Shown here piece by piece: positions 14,309-27,500 of a stretch of DNA of 64,000 nucleotides (positions within the stretch are counted from its first letter, which is position 1; every line of letters begins with the position of its first letter). This stretch comes from Callaeas wilsoni (Eukaryota > Chordata > Aves > Passeriformes > Callaeidae): assembly GCA_013398955.1 (NCBI GenBank), contig VWPU01018926.1, forward strand, positions 1 through 64,000. The letters are read 5' to 3'. The position numbers were made by a program, and so were the translations under genes. The notes under the pieces are model-generated. The model saw only the letters and a program-made list of their open reading frames with translations. It made no database searches and had not been told where the DNA came from.

Positions 14309-17300
14309 ATCAGTTGAAGTCACCTGCTGCTACTGAAAGTGAAGTAATTGTGTTGTAGCACTTACAGGTCTCTTTTAATCGGTCATACCTTGTATAAAGA
14401 TAGTGAAAGAAACGAGATTTAATGCTTAGTGCAGGAAAATATTAATCCCTGAATGTTTAGATTTTTCCAGTTGCCTTTTGATATCAAGAAAGTTCGGTAG
14501 CCCCAAAACGTTGCAGTATATCAGGCAAATACATGGAGTTTATTGATTTCCAGTTTCTGAAAGGATAGCTGGTCACAGGTGGTTATGGTTTGTCTTTGCA
14601 GACCTCTGGTGAAAAAGTGTGTGCTGTACTTGAAACAAATAGGAATTGAGATATATCTGGAGGAAGGTGATGGATTTCTAGATATTAAGAAGAGATGTAC
14701 CGAACTCAAAGAGATTGCTGCAGAATGATGTGCAGAAAAGGCCTGGAAAATCAATAAACTATTTGGTATGACTAGAGTTACTTTCTGAGATCTTTAAATA
14801 CTGTTTTTAGCTATTCTTGTTTAGTTTTTCTTGTGTGTAGTGTTTACAGTTTATTTTTACTAGCCCTGCAGTCTAGCACCAAGCCTTTCTCTTATAAATG
14901 GGAGAGCAGTTGGATCCTGGCCTGTAGAATATTTAGAATAGTGTAAAACTTGACTTAATTTTCCTTGGCAAGAATGGCAATATGCATAACAGGTTTTTAA
15001 AACAAGTGACTTCACATTCTTTTATTTAAATGTCTAAGGCCATCTGGAGAGGCAATGAAGAGTTTCTGGGGTCTGATTGTGTGTTTTTCCTTTTTGTTTC
15101 TGTTGATCATTATTGTCATGTTTTTAGTACAGTTATTACTACTCTTAGTGTTTGTGGTAGCCTTGGTCTGGTAGGGTATAGAGTGACAGGAGGAAAACTA
15201 CAATGTTTTTTATTCCTCCACTCTCTTCCCTTCACCCTGCTCCTCAACAGCTGTTGGGACACTGGAAGAATTTCGTGAGTAGGAAGGGTGATAAGAAATC
15301 CCCATAACCCAAAAGCTGTCCTGTTTTGTCCTGACGGTCTGGGAGACGCCAGCTGCTGCTGTGCACAGAGTGGTACATCACCCTTTTCTTGCTCCATCCC
15401 GTAACTCTGGTGCTTGTGTGCTTTGTGAAGGTACTTTTGTGTTTGCCAGCAGACTGCTGTGTATTTCTGAACAGAGAAAATTACCACAGAATTTCTAAGT
15501 TCTCAGAGGATAAATATTTATGTCTAGTCTCAGTCTTTGCTCAGACTTCGCTTTTGACACTTTCTATCAGTCTGTTTGTATACTTCTTAAGGGCTTTTTA
15601 TATTTATCGCGCAATATAGAACCTCCAGAGAATTTTCAGAGTACTTTGCTACCTGAAGCAGTGAGATCAATCAAGTAGGGTAAGATAATCTAGCAACCGT
15701 GTACTTCATTTAGCTTCTCAAGGTAATGAGCAGTCTTGCCTATTTGTTAGAAACATTTGATATGATTCCTAACATGCTGTCCTTTATCAGAGAAGAGAAA
15801 ATAGTGTCTTCAAATTTACAATCTGGATAAAGTGTTTTCATTGTTCACATGAGAAAATATTTGATAGCTCTTTCTTGCATATTAGAAAGGGTTAAAATGC
15901 TACTGCTTAGAAAAAAAGTTTTTTACCTTTGTTCTAAAACCTTATTATTTCTATATAGTACCATGGTTCTCAGAAGCCCTAGCTGGATTTCCCTAGCAGT
16001 TGTGGGGAAGGACTTTCATGTTTTGTGTAAAACAACACAATGATTTTTTAATTTTTGTTTTTAATTTAGAGCACATTAATGAGAGAGATTGTCTTTCAGT
16101 TGGTGTAGTTTCATGTCATGTAATAAGAGTTATCTTTGGTGGACTGAGAAGAATTTTTCTTTTTAAACACGCAGGTGTTTAAAACTGAATGGCCAGAATA
16201 CTTGTGTCTAGGTACTAGGGGAGGGGAAGTCTGTGTATAGAAAATAATTGCTTCTGTGACCAGCTCTTTGATAGTGACATAAGAATTCTTGGAGTCTTCT
16301 TCATTCCATTACAATTCCTTGTGGAAAGTGAATTCAGCCCCAATATAAAAATTTGGGAGGCTACAACTTAGCATTGAAAATATTACAGACTCACGCTTTA
16401 GAGGCCCAGAAAAACTGAGCAAATGAAGATTCTGCTGGAATATGAGAGCAGCCAATACCTTATTCTGGAATGTGGTGGGCTGAGAACTGATGAAGAGGGG
16501 AAAGAAATACCTTTGGTTCCTAGCAAATATGAGCTTGGAAACCATGAAAACTGCATTTTCTTCCATAGACGGACTTTCTAGAAGAAACAATGGATTAGGT
16601 ATGTATAAACTTTTAAATACAGAATAAAGTGCAGCTGCTTTTTTTACCTCCTACTTAGTTCTAGATATTGAATACTTCATACAGGTAAAGACATACAAGA
16701 CTTGTTATTCCATGCTTCACTTTTTCATATGCATTCTTACAGTTCTTTATCTGATGACTCTCTTTCAAAATTGGAAGTTATATAAGAAAAGAGACATCTT
16801 CACGTGCGTGAAGGAACAGAGAGGTGTGACGGCAGGCAGGGAACCCTATTATTTCAGCCAAATGGCTTATGGTTGACTCACATTTCTGTAAGCACCCATT
16901 GCAGTGTCTGTGTGTGGTCATCGCCCGAGGGTATGAGGCAAATCATGGTTTGCAAGGGAAGGGCATTTCAAGATTACTCCAGCTGGTGAGGAGGTTAAGG
17001 GCTTTGGGAGCCAGGTATGTGTGTGCTGAGCATCGGAAGGAGTTGGCTGCTGGAGTGACCAGAGGGTCAAGGGGAACTTCCTGTGGAAGTGCGGGGTTGG
17101 CAGTGTCTGTGCGTGAAGCCAGTGGAGATGAGAGGATTCAGACATGAGATATAGGGCAGACTGAGAACCTCAGGACAGTTACTGGAGAGATGCACAGCAT
17201 GGTTTTCCCACTAGTGGACCTTCATCCTGATCTGCTAGAGGTGAACAAGGTGAGGCTGCTGGCAATGTTCATGTTTCCAGATGACAATTTACAGCCCTGA

Positions 17301-17371
17301 GAGGCAAGTGAGGTAGCTGTGCTGCTGCCTGTACGTGTCAGTGTGATGTTTTCACAACCATATGAATGAAT
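14309..17371. other. Unique non-coding stretch with a GC-richer block at 16.8-17.3 kb
   Basis: No gene is supported. A plus/minus pair of overlapping frames near 15.0-15.6 kb and a 93-codon minus frame at 16309-16590 lack any recognisable domain. From about 16800 to 17330 the sequence is visibly richer in G and C, with open frames of 60-90 codons on both strands (for example 16869-17147, plus). No splice-bounded coding exon or repeat was recognised in it. It could be an unidentified old repeat or part of a transcript. Confidence 0.5.
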
Positions 17372-17680
17372 TTCATAGACTCATTTAGGTTGGAAAAGAC
17401 CTCTAAGATCATCAAGTCCAACTCTTAACCCGGCACTGTCAAGTTCACCACTAAGCCATGTTCCTCAGTGCCGTATCGACATGTCTGTTAAATACCTCCA
17501 AGGATGGTGACTCCACTGCTTCCCTGGGCAGCCTGTGCCATTGTTTGACAACCTTTTCAGTGAAGAAAGGTTTCTTAATATCCAAACTAAACTTCGCCTG
17601 TCACAGCTTAAGGCCATTTCCTCTTGCACTCTTCCCTGTTACATGGGAGAAGAGACTGACACCTGAACCGAGCACAGGTT
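17372..17680 (-). mobile_element. CR1 LINE 3' fragment, minus strand
   Basis: Read on the plus strand, the sequence follows a reversed CR1 3' end. 'catagactcatttaggttgg' and 'aaaagacctctaagatcatc' come first, then a 'ccttgggcagcctgtgcc'-like block, then 'cagtgaagaaaggtttctta', then 'agaagagactgacacc'. The element is inserted in antisense orientation and truncated at its 5' end near 17680. The same subfamily signature (aaaagacctctaagatcatc) can be seen, more decayed, in the copy at 60.0 kb. Confidence 0.87.
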
Positions 17681-20479
17681 CTCCTGGTAGCTACTTGACC
17701 TTTCTTTGCAGGGCTTATTTCTCTTCTGCTGTTGCTTTCTCATTTTTATGTAATTAGTTTTCTAGCTGGAATCTGACAGTTGTCTGTATGGGATCTGGTC
17801 CCATCCCATTTTTTTCTCCCCATTCCACACTTGATTCTAACTCCATTTTCGTTGTGAGGGAGAGTAAAATATCTGTTTGGTTTGCCGTATCTTCTCTGCT
17901 GTACGATATTGCCGCTTGAGGTCTCTAGCTCATTGAGTGTGCTCAAAATACATGGTTTTGTCTCTAGTCCAGTCCTTAGGAAGTGCTGTGCAGAATTTAC
18001 AGCAAAGCTATCAATTCATATGAAAATGAGTTAATCCAAACTGTCTATCAAGTAAAAGACACATTTTTTTTTTTTTTTTTTAATGCAGCAGTATCACAAA
18101 TACATTTGTTGCTCGCCTGTTATGTGGAACATTAGAATCAAAGTTTCTGGTTATCACATTGCAGTTATTCAAGACACTAAAGCTGATTGTAATTGAAAGC
18201 ATATTTATATTAAGCAGCAAATACGCTCATTTTTAATATACAGAAAAGCATTCATTAGAAAAAAAGTAGTTCATTTCTTTTGAACTGAATGAAATGTAAG
18301 TTTAATTTTCAGAACATTGCCTGGAGCAATGGTTTGACATTTTCTTGAAACCAATCTGATTAATTCTCAGAATTATGCTGAGAAATGTCACTTACTGTGG
18401 AAAATACCTTTCTAAACAGTGAACCTCAGAAAAGAAAAGAAAAAAATATTTTTTCTTTTTCTTTACAAATTACTTTGTGCATTTTAGTTTCAAGGGCAAG
18501 TTAGCTCTACTTATGTATTGAGCTTGTTTTTATATGATTATGGAATCAATTCAGAATCTTAACGGGGAAATGATATGGATTGAACCAAGCCCATTGTGCT
18601 ATTTTTGTGAAGGTGACCTTAAAGAGAAAGTGTAAAGCCTTTCCAGTCTGAAATTTCAATACTCTTCTGCTGTAATTTTTATATCATGAACTTAAGAATT
18701 ACCTGTGCAAAATCTGCCTTAAATGAAACAGTCTTTTTCATTTGAATTAGTGGCAAAGACGCATTGCATTGATCAGACATGGCTTTTGAATGAGTGAATA
18801 AATATAACAAGGTTGCATACGATCACTTGCAGGACATGCTACTAGAAGTATTTAGCTTATATAGTCATCCAGGACTATGAAGATTGCAGTAGACTTACTA
18901 GATCCTACTGGACAGTGAAATGATATTTTAAATTGGATATTGAAATTAGTGTGATCAAACAGCTGGTAGGATTTCCAGAGCCAAAAACTAGACTCTGATG
19001 ATCAGATTTCATCTAGTGCAAAGTTTAAGGTTTCTGCCAAAGGTACCATTTTCATACCTGAATCAAGATTTGTGGTTGTTGTATAGAGCAAGGCCAGCAG
19101 AATGCATTGTCTGGGAGAAAGATCTTTTTCAGCACTGCATTAGGTTTTAATAACTAGGTTTAATTCTCTAGACTATTTTATCTTCTTCATTAAGAATACA
19201 TATATATAAAATAAAGACTGCACATATTTTTAAAACTTGGTATTGTTTATGATACTTATTATTTAAATTCTACCCTGTATAATTTTTTTAAATTAAATAA
19301 ACAGTGGGGATTTGGACCTCCTCACTAGTTGACTCAGTACTATAGTTTACTGTCTATTTTAATACAGCTTGCTTTCTAATTAGAGCACTTTTTACAATGA
19401 CAATGAAATTGATCTAGCTGTATTTTTGTGCAGTGTTTAATGTCATTGTAAACAAATGCTATTTTCAGGGCACTACATTCTATCCATTAAGAAGAGAATA
19501 GAAAGTCAGTTGTTTTTATTCCCTCAAATTCTAGAAAATGTAAATTTTACCTCTAATTAAAAAAAGTAATTTATATTGAAGACAGAGAAAGGCAGATGGA
19601 TTTGTGTGGTATGCAACATACAGTTTACAGCACAGAACATGAAAATGAAGGGAGCGCTTCCAAAATTGTTAGAATGACTTTAAGCTTACAATGAGGGGAA
19701 CTCAACCTTGCACTGTGCCTGTTGATAACGTTGATTTAAATGTTCATATGTTAATGCATATGTAAGTAGTTAGATATACAATTTGATGTATCTAAAATCC
19801 ATTCTGACCCTTGTTATCTGAAATGTCCATGTCTTTACCATTTAAAAGAAAAAAATTATTTTTATTACTCAGATGCTTTGTGACAGAGGTCAGTATCTTT
19901 TTTTTCTTTCTTCTCTTTAATTCCCAGGTCTACATACAGGGAAATGGATAAGAGAAAAGAAACCGTTATTCACTCAAGGTCAATTAAGAAGGTCAGTGAT
20001 AGGACCCAGGTGTCTGTAGTCCCAGCCATATGACCTTCCTTATTCTTAATCAAATTCCCTTTCAAGCAATGTTAGTTTTAATTAAATAGAACTAGTCTTA
20101 TCCCTAAGCTTCATTAAGGTATCATTAAGAAACTAGGGAGATGAGAAAAGGATGCCAGAGTTCCTTCAGCAGGGCCTTAAATTCTGTTTCTAAACTATAA
20201 TGCAATTTCATATTCCAGTTTATTTAATCTTTAAGGACACTGGTTTCTATTGAACCCTTCTGAAATATATAAATGCTGGTTGTATTCTAATAGAGCTTTC
20301 CAAATTATATTAAAAAAATGTCAATACATTCATCTCCCCTTAACATTTTTGGGGTATGGAGACAACAAAACAGCCTTAATTGTGGGGGAAAAAATTGCTT
20401 ACATTTAATACTTGTTACCTGGGAAAAAACCACACTAGTTGTGACTGAAGTGTAGCTAGTTGGAAGTTGGCATGATGGG
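17681..20479. other. Unique AT-rich stretch, candidate conserved non-coding DNA
   Basis: There is no gene and no recognised repeat. A run of 18 T occupies 18064-18081. From about 18090 to 19470 the DNA is unusually free of repeats and holds inverted motifs. These are ttctcag/ctgagaa at 18364-18384 and the 12-bp stem-loop at 19391-19452, listed separately. The absence of transposon insertions here may be chance or may mark constrained DNA. Alignment to other birds would decide. Confidence 0.5.
19391..19452. repeat. 62-nt stem-loop with perfect 12-bp arms
   Basis: The arm tttacaatgaca at 19391-19402 is the exact reverse complement of tgtcattgtaaa at 19441-19452, leaving a 38-nt loop. Pairing stops at both ends of the 12-mers. 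The size is in the range of small hairpin RNAs, but the stem is shorter than that of a typical pre-miRNA and expression is unknown. Confidence 0.6.
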
Positions 20480-21264
20480 AATCTCATGAGGTTTAACAAG
20501 ACCAAATGCAAGGTGCTGCACCTGGGTCAGGGCAACCCCTGGTACCATCACAGGCTGGGGGATGAACAGATAGAGAGCAGCCCTGACCAGAAGGACGTGG
20601 GAGTGCTGGTGGGTGAGAGGCTGGACATGACCCAGCCATGGGCACTCACAGCCCAGAAAGCCAAACGTGTCCTGGGCTGCATCCAAAGCAGCGTGGGCAG
20701 CAGGGTGAGGGAGGGGATTCTGCCCCTCTGCTCTGCTCTGGTGAGACCCCACCTGCAGCCAGCTCTGGGAGCCCCAGCACAGGAAGGGCATGGACCTGTT
20801 GGAGTGAGTCCAGAGGAGGCCACTGAGATGGTCAAAGAAATGGAGCACCTCTCCTGTGAGGAAAGGCTGAGAGAATTAGGGTTGTTTAGTCTGGAGGAGA
20901 AGGCTCTGGGGAAACTTTATAGAAGACTTCCAGTACCTACAGGACGTTTACAAGAAAGCCAGAGCAGGACTTTTTACAAGGGCATGCAGTGGTGGAACAA
21001 GGGGGAATGGCATCAAGCTGGAGGAGGGTAGGTTTAGATTAGATATTAGGAAGAAATTCTTTGTTAGAAGGGTGGTGAAACACCAGAACAGGGTGTTAAG
21101 AAAAACTTTGAATTTCCCATCCATCACAGTGTTCAAGGTCAAATTAGATGGGACTTTGAGCAAACTGGTCTAATAGCAGATGTCCCAGCCCACAGCAGAG
21201 GGGATGGAATTAGATGATTTTTAAGGTCCTTTCCAACTGAAACCATCCTATGATTCAATGATTT
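20480..21264 (+). mobile_element. CR1 LINE, 785 bp, 5'-truncated
   Basis: This is the best-preserved CR1 copy in sense orientation. It begins within ORF2 (ctcatgaggtttaacaag) and runs through the RT C-terminal region and the 3' UTR ('ggtttagattagatattagg', 'aaattctttgttagaagggt'). It ends at 'ggtcctttccaactgaaacc' and an octamer tail (tatgattcaatgattt). No target-site duplication could be read with confidence. Several small indels relative to other CR1 copies show it is inactive. Confidence 0.92.
20486..21031 (+). pseudogene. CR1 ORF2 C-terminal remnant (reverse transcriptase polyprotein)
   Basis: A 181-codon open frame lies inside the CR1 copy. CR1 ORF2 encodes an endonuclease plus reverse transcriptase used for target-primed reverse transcription. 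This piece holds only the part downstream of the RT catalytic core. Recognisable blocks are FNKTKCKVLHLGQGNP near residues 3-18, RLGDEQIESS (21-31), LVRPHL near residue 90 and LSCEERLRELGLFSLEE near residue 125. The first M is not a real start; the frame simply enters at the truncation point. After about residue 138 the protein loses its family resemblance, which points to a frameshift. A short deletion is likely around residues 92-100, where the usual spacing is compressed. There is no endonuclease domain and no YxDD catalytic motif, so no activity is expected. Confidence 0.85.
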
Positions 21265-24104
21265 GGGGCAGCTAGAAAATAGTAATTTTTCAGATTCTCT
21301 CTTTTGATGCTAAAATATCATTACTGTCATCCTGAAATCAGGTTTGTCTTTATGTGATAGTCTATTGTGATCGCTTTTGTTTTTTTTTGTTAAAGCATAA
21401 TACAGCTTATAGTTTCAGGCTTTTATCCACAATTAGGGATCTGTAGACAGGTCAAAGAATTACATGACTATGGAAACATGTCTTCAAGGAGGAAGAGGAG
21501 AAAACATAATGTTGTGAGAATATTTAAAACCAAGAGGCTGAAAACTGTTGACTTTTCCTTGGAGGTGAACTGCAGCACCATATGTGAGCAATTTAAAGTA
21601 GTCTCTTTAATTACACAGTGTTTTCAAATTTGCAGCATATGCTTGTGTGTTGGGATGACTAATTGATGTCCACGCAGTTTCCACAACACTCTCAAGAGCA
21701 GGAACTGTGTTCCAACATGCTGACTTCTTTTTTTTGAAGTAATGGTAACAGAAGGCTACAGGTGCTAGGAGGAAATGGCAAGGTGGGCATTGAGCAGGCA
21801 TTTTGCCCTCAAGTTCATATATTCAAAATTGCCTGCAGTCCCTGTGAAATTTATAAAGTTAAAGCTGTCTCCTTAATTTCTTTTCAATTTGTTTTTCCAG
21901 CTGACTTTAATCACCTGAGAGGTAGAGGACAGAGGATGTGTCCTGGAAGAACATTGGTTTGTTTATTTGGTTTGTATTGTTTTTCTCTGGAGACAGAGAA
22001 TAGCCAGTGTTATCTTTGTTCGGCAGTCTCACCAATATGCCTTATTCCTGGCTAGTTCCTTCCCTCTTCCTAGAGGGGATCAAACAGCTTTCATCCTCTT
22101 CAGCTCACTGCTTGTGCTATCTGCAGAGCTCTTGTTTTGAGGCATTTCTTTTATGTCTTTGGTAATCTGGGGCCTAAGGAATTGGCTTTGTTGGTTTCCA
22201 GCTCCAATGCATCGTGCCAGGGACTAAGGAAGGACTTACAGTTTAAATCTAAACATGGTTGTGGTAAAATGTAGATTGATTTTAAAAAAAAAAAAATCAC
22301 AATTTTTTATCATTTCCCTCAGCACTATGGTTTGGGAAGAAATGACTCAATGAACTGTTTCTTCTTTATTTCCCCTTGGCTTATCTTTATTGTCTCCACA
22401 CTTTCTTATTTCTGAATCTGCAAGTTGGCTGTATTTAAGCAATACTTTCCCCTCTCTAATTTGTTACTTGCTCTAAAGACAGGATATGCATTTGTTACAT
22501 ATACAGGAAAAACCTAATGAAGTGATATGAAAGGATTTAACTCTCACCAAAAATGACACTTGCACATAACATGTGCTCTGTTTGCCTTGCAAGCACGAGC
22601 CGTGTTTTGAGCAGCCTTCAGCTGTGTTTAAAGTACACACTGCACTGTAGTTTCTGGATGCAGCCACATGCTCTCTTTTTCTGGTCAGGAAATGTGCAAA
22701 AATTAGAAATCTGTGTACTTCAAAAAGTGCAAAAATTATTTTTGACTCTCTCCATGTGTTTCAGAATTTAGGCTCATTTGGACTCAGCATTCTAAATGAA
22801 TCAGATTCACAGCAACAGATTCCCTATAGCCTGACTGCAGGGAGCTACTAATACAGGCAAAGAGTGAGCTCTTACTTAGCCTTCCATTTAGTTTCACTTG
22901 ATCTGATCCCTTTAGGAAAAGATTTCATCAGCTTCATTGCTCTCTAGGTAGAAACATGAAGTCCTTAGTGGTAGGATGAAAACTGGGCTACAGTATGATT
23001 AGAAAATGAGGTGGAAACTTACAGCGACCCAGTCTACCATAGGGTATTCATAATATGAAAGCCTGGGATGTCAGCTCTTTTTTGTCTGGAAACTTTCTTC
23101 CAAAGAACATGTAATTCATTCATCCAGGTGAGTTTAGCACTTGGCATGACATAGGAGAAAGACTTAATAGGCGTGGGTCTTACCTCAAATGCATTGATAT
23201 TCTGCTACTGAAAGTAATTTGTTTTCCATTGCTGTACTGAGAAAAAGATACTTACAGTGTTCTCCCCATCTTTCTGGTTCTCGCAGAGAACATGTGCCCC
23301 AATGCCTTTTGAAAACTTGCACAGCTATTATTTTAAGGCTAGTATCCCTAAGGTTTTCGTAGTATTTTGATCCTTAAAGTATATGTAGGAGGAAAGTAAA
23401 TCTGCCAGCATGTTGATTAAAGGAGCAATGTAGCCTGCAATAACCATTCCCTCACAGTTGTTTTCCCAGTCACCTGTTTTTCTTACTGAGGAATTCAAGT
23501 GAGGTCCTACAGCTTCTAAAGAGCAAAGTGCTGCCTGTCAACACGTCTGTGAGATTTGGGACAAGCAATACTGCAGTTTTCCAAACCACTATGTCCTTAA
23601 CCCATAGTTGCCCAGATGAGATGGCCCACTGATTCGTGAGTGAGGGAGACTCCTGGTAGTCCTTTCTCATAGTGTCCTTCTTGCTATGGAACAGTGAAAT
23701 TCAAAGATCTATTGTACTTATTAATAGATACCTATTTGAGTTTGTCTGTTCCACAGAAAGAAGCAGCCTGCAATGAAGGGCTCCCATGAATCTATGTCAC
23801 GTAAGGGTCACAGGATATGGATTACTACATAATGAGTGCTTTAAAATAAATATGCATGCATATATGCATATGTACTCACACATAAACATGGCTGTAATAT
23901 GTCAGGTGTATTTACAGATATGCATTTGCAGGCTTTTTAAACTGAAAACCCTCTTGCATGATGAATCTTCCCCTTTCTTAGACATCTTTTTTGTCTTAGT
24001 TATTGTATTTTTACACTTGCTAGTATTTCCAGAAACAAGTTATATGTCTGCTCAGCACCCACACCTGCATAGTGTTCAGTTTTGATTTCTGCTACACAAA
24101 AAAA
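21265..24104. other. Unique AT-rich non-coding stretch
   Basis: No gene or repeat is recognised. A run of 13 A lies at 22284-22296, and an alternating atgcatgcatatatgcatat tract near 23850-23872 is palindromic low-complexity DNA. Open frames of 60-99 codons overlap on both strands without protein features. Confidence 0.55.
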
Positions 24105-24554
24105 GTGTGGACAAGCTGGAGAGGATCCACAGAAGGGCCACAAAGATGATCAAAGGACTGGGAAGCCTGCCATGTGAGGAAAGGCCGAAAGAACTGGATT
24201 TGTTCAGCCTGGAGAAAAGAAGGCTTATCACTATGTTCCAGTATTTAAAGGCTGGCTAAAAAGAACATGGAGACTCCATTTTTACAAGGAATCACATGGA
24301 AAAGATGAGGCATAATGCGTCCAAGTTGCTCCTGGGGAGATTCCGGTTGAACATAAGAGGAAACTTTTTCACAATGAAAACAATTACCCATTGGAATAAT
24401 TTCTCTAGGGAAGTGGTGGATTCCCCAATGTCAAACACTTATAAGAGCCAGCTGGACAGAGTGCTGGGCCATCTTGTCTAGACTGTGCTTTTGCCAGGAA
24501 AGGTTGGGCCAGATTATCCTTGAGGTCTCTTCCAACCTGGAATTTTAGTATTCT
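24105..24554 (+). mobile_element. CR1 LINE 3' fragment
   Basis: The fragment begins in the end of ORF2 (gtggacaagctggagaggat), continues through gaggaaaggccgaaagaact and gttcagcctggagaaaag, and enters a 3' UTR unlike that of the 20.5-kb copy. That UTR has 'gactccatttttacaagga', 'acatggaaaagatgaggca' and 'cccattggaataatttctct'. It ends in 'ggtctcttccaacctggaat' followed by a decayed tail. The differing 3' UTR suggests a different CR1 subfamily. The 61-codon frame inside it is not a gene. Confidence 0.9.
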
Positions 24555-27500
24555 AACTACAAAGCTGAAGCAATGAAAAAGAAGGAATATTTCTCATTAT
24601 GTTCCTCCATCTTCGAATAGATAAAAGTGGCGTTTTCATAGTTTTCTTCTAAAGTGTTAGCTGTACATTTCCCTTAGGATTTTCTACCATCAGAAATTCA
24701 AAGGTAACAGTGACAGCCCTGATAGCAAGACTGAGGTGTTGATCTGCAGATGTATGGTATCTTAGTTTGTTTGGTTTTTTTTTCCCATTTCCCACTGATT
24801 TCTCTTATAGTTATTTTCTGTCTAACTCTTAAAAACCTTAAACAAAATAGTATTGGGCATATAAGTTTATGTAATAGTTATGAAAAATTATTCTTCATCT
24901 TCAGTTAAGAGTTTGCTTTCTGTCTTAAAGTATTTCCATTTCTGATGGGAAACTTTGTAAAAGATAAGCAACTTAGGGGAAGTTTTAAGATTTCTTAATG
25001 CTTCAGCAATGAACAAAGACTTGTTATCAAATGTCTTCCACTGCTGCAATAGCTTTGAAAAAACTTTAGTATTTAATGTATTACTTAAAATATTAAATAT
25101 TCTTAGTTAATATTTGACCTTATGCAAAGGTATAAAAATTATAATAAAGGATCTGCTTTAGCAAACTGATTATGCTACTCTCATTCATGCATGGAGTTTG
25201 ATTGACTTCACTGGTGCTTCTCATTGAAGTCTTCTTCAACTTTAGCCAAACAGTACCAAACTGATGGTATTATTAATTTTAAACCATTTCCCTACATGTG
25301 TTATTAAAAAAATTTTAAAAAGACAACCAAACAACCCAAATTCCACTTATTTTTCCTTTACCTTTATTTAAAACTTCCATATTTTCACTGAAGTAATCAT
25401 AGTCCCTGAAAAGCATACACAGAAAAAGAAAGTAATATAGAAGCATTTCATCAATATGGTGTTAGCTGTTCAAGATGGATTTGAAAGCTTCTCTCTTGGG
25501 ATCTATGCAAGAAACCACGGCTGTGTTGTGTATATTGTATTTTTATTGTGTATTTCTATATAATAAATTTTTAAAAAGGGAGGCTAATTTTGTTTCAGAT
25601 CTAATCTTATGTAATAAATTGATTAAACTACTTGGCTAGTGAGCAGAAGTATCCCATCTTATTTAATCATCTAAATGTGTGTATTATTGTAGGTGAAGTA
25701 CAGTTACTGTAATTCTTTATATGCATCTACTTAAATGAAAAAGCCATGTGTTACAATTTGCTGCTGGTATGAACTGGAAAATAAAAGATGTCCTTAAGTT
25801 TCCAAAACTTGACTTATAAGTGTAGTGATCATCTCAAGGAGTTCTATATAAAATTGCTTGGTCTTTTTGTCATGCATTTTCCGTTTAAGTCAGAGGAAGT
25901 TGTATAGCTAAAATCACCCTGAATTCATTGCAAATCTAGGGCATACTTAAAGGGTACTTCATCTGAGCAAAGAAATCATTGCTTTGACTGTGGCTATGTT
26001 AAGTGAGAGATGGAAGTGAATAGCTTTTAGTTTATTGCTCATTTGAAAGCTGGAGGGAAAAATGGCCTTTGTCTACCTGCCAAGCTCTTCCCCTCCCCTG
26101 CTTCCTAAAATTGCTTATTTGAAATCTGGCAGCAGTTACCCTTGATTTCTTCCAGGAGCTTCTTTTTTTTTCTTTTTTTTTTTTAAACAGCATTTTTGCT
26201 TCTTTCTAATCACTAATATGTACTCTTCAGTTCCTCAGTTTTTCTCTGTACAACGATAAATGAACCTATTATGTTTCCTTAGGTAAATTTTAAAAGTCCT
26301 ACCTCTATGTATATACTATAATGACATCTTATTGCAGATGCAGTAAGATTGTGTCATAATGTTGAAATACAATAATTGCAGCTTGTAGCAAATTTGTCAT
26401 CTGCATATCTGTGGATATGACACCTTATTGTTATGTAATTTTAAAAGCAAAATGAAATTATGAAGTCTTTTGTTACCTTAAACAATAGTGTATTTAATGC
26501 ATTAATTAGGTTGTGTTTGCTCTGAGACCAGCAAAAGAACAGAAAATATCTTTTGTTTTCATGGCAGATCATTAAGTAACACAAGCTTTTCTTAATGGAA
26601 GTAATCGTGGACTTACTGTGATTTTGCATTTATTCTACTTTTTATCTTCTCATTTATTTGGGAATTTTTCAGCTCTTGGTAACACCATGGATGTCAAGTA
26701 GGCAATTCTTGGAGATTTTCTTTAGAGGTTTGTTTTTATGGAGGAGAAAAAAAAAAAGTTTGATTTTTTTCCTTCAAAGCTATGTTTTGATAAAGCACTT
26801 TCCATATTCAGGGGTTCCAATTAAGGGTATAGCTAACTAAACCTGAAATCTTGCAAAGTCCTGCAACTCATTGCAAGAACAAATGAAAACACTTCCTGAA
26901 CAATGTGTCTTGCTAGGTAATGTTGTGAATATGTCCATTTATACTTTGCCCTTGTAAGACAGTGTTACTTCCTTAGAGTTTTAAATAGCTTTTATGTTTG
27001 CTCTAGAGTGACTTCTGCTACCAGGAACAAAGGCGAGAAACAGTTTCCCAAGAAGAGAAAAAGAAGTCAGTTTAGAAAAATTCAGTCTCTGTTTGAACTG
27101 GATTCAGATTTTATTTGTGGGTGTAAAACTGAAAAGGAGGTGCTCGTGATGTTATTAATAAGAATGAACCTAAGGGAACAGACTGCAGAAGTTAAACTTT
27201 GAGGTAGTTTAGTAATAAGTTCCCAAGCTATGCTTGCACTTTGCTGCCTTGCTTTTGCTGGATTGTGAGAAAATCAAGTAATTAAGTAATTAAATATTCC
27301 CAATACTTAAAGCCCTTTGCTAAGTTAAATATGTCCTTAGTATTGAAGTGGTCTTATAAAAAGAGAAAAGTCTAGATTTGGCTAACATAACACCTCTTCT
27401 CTCAATATGTTTACTTTGAGGGTCTTCTCACCTACACTCTGGTGTCATTTTAGCTATTGTGGTCTTTTATTCTTCTCCATCTAAATTAAAACAACCCCTT

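Noticed and set aside
17288..17300. let-7 seed-like tgaggtag
   Set aside because: Only eight bases match and there is no pairing arm nearby.
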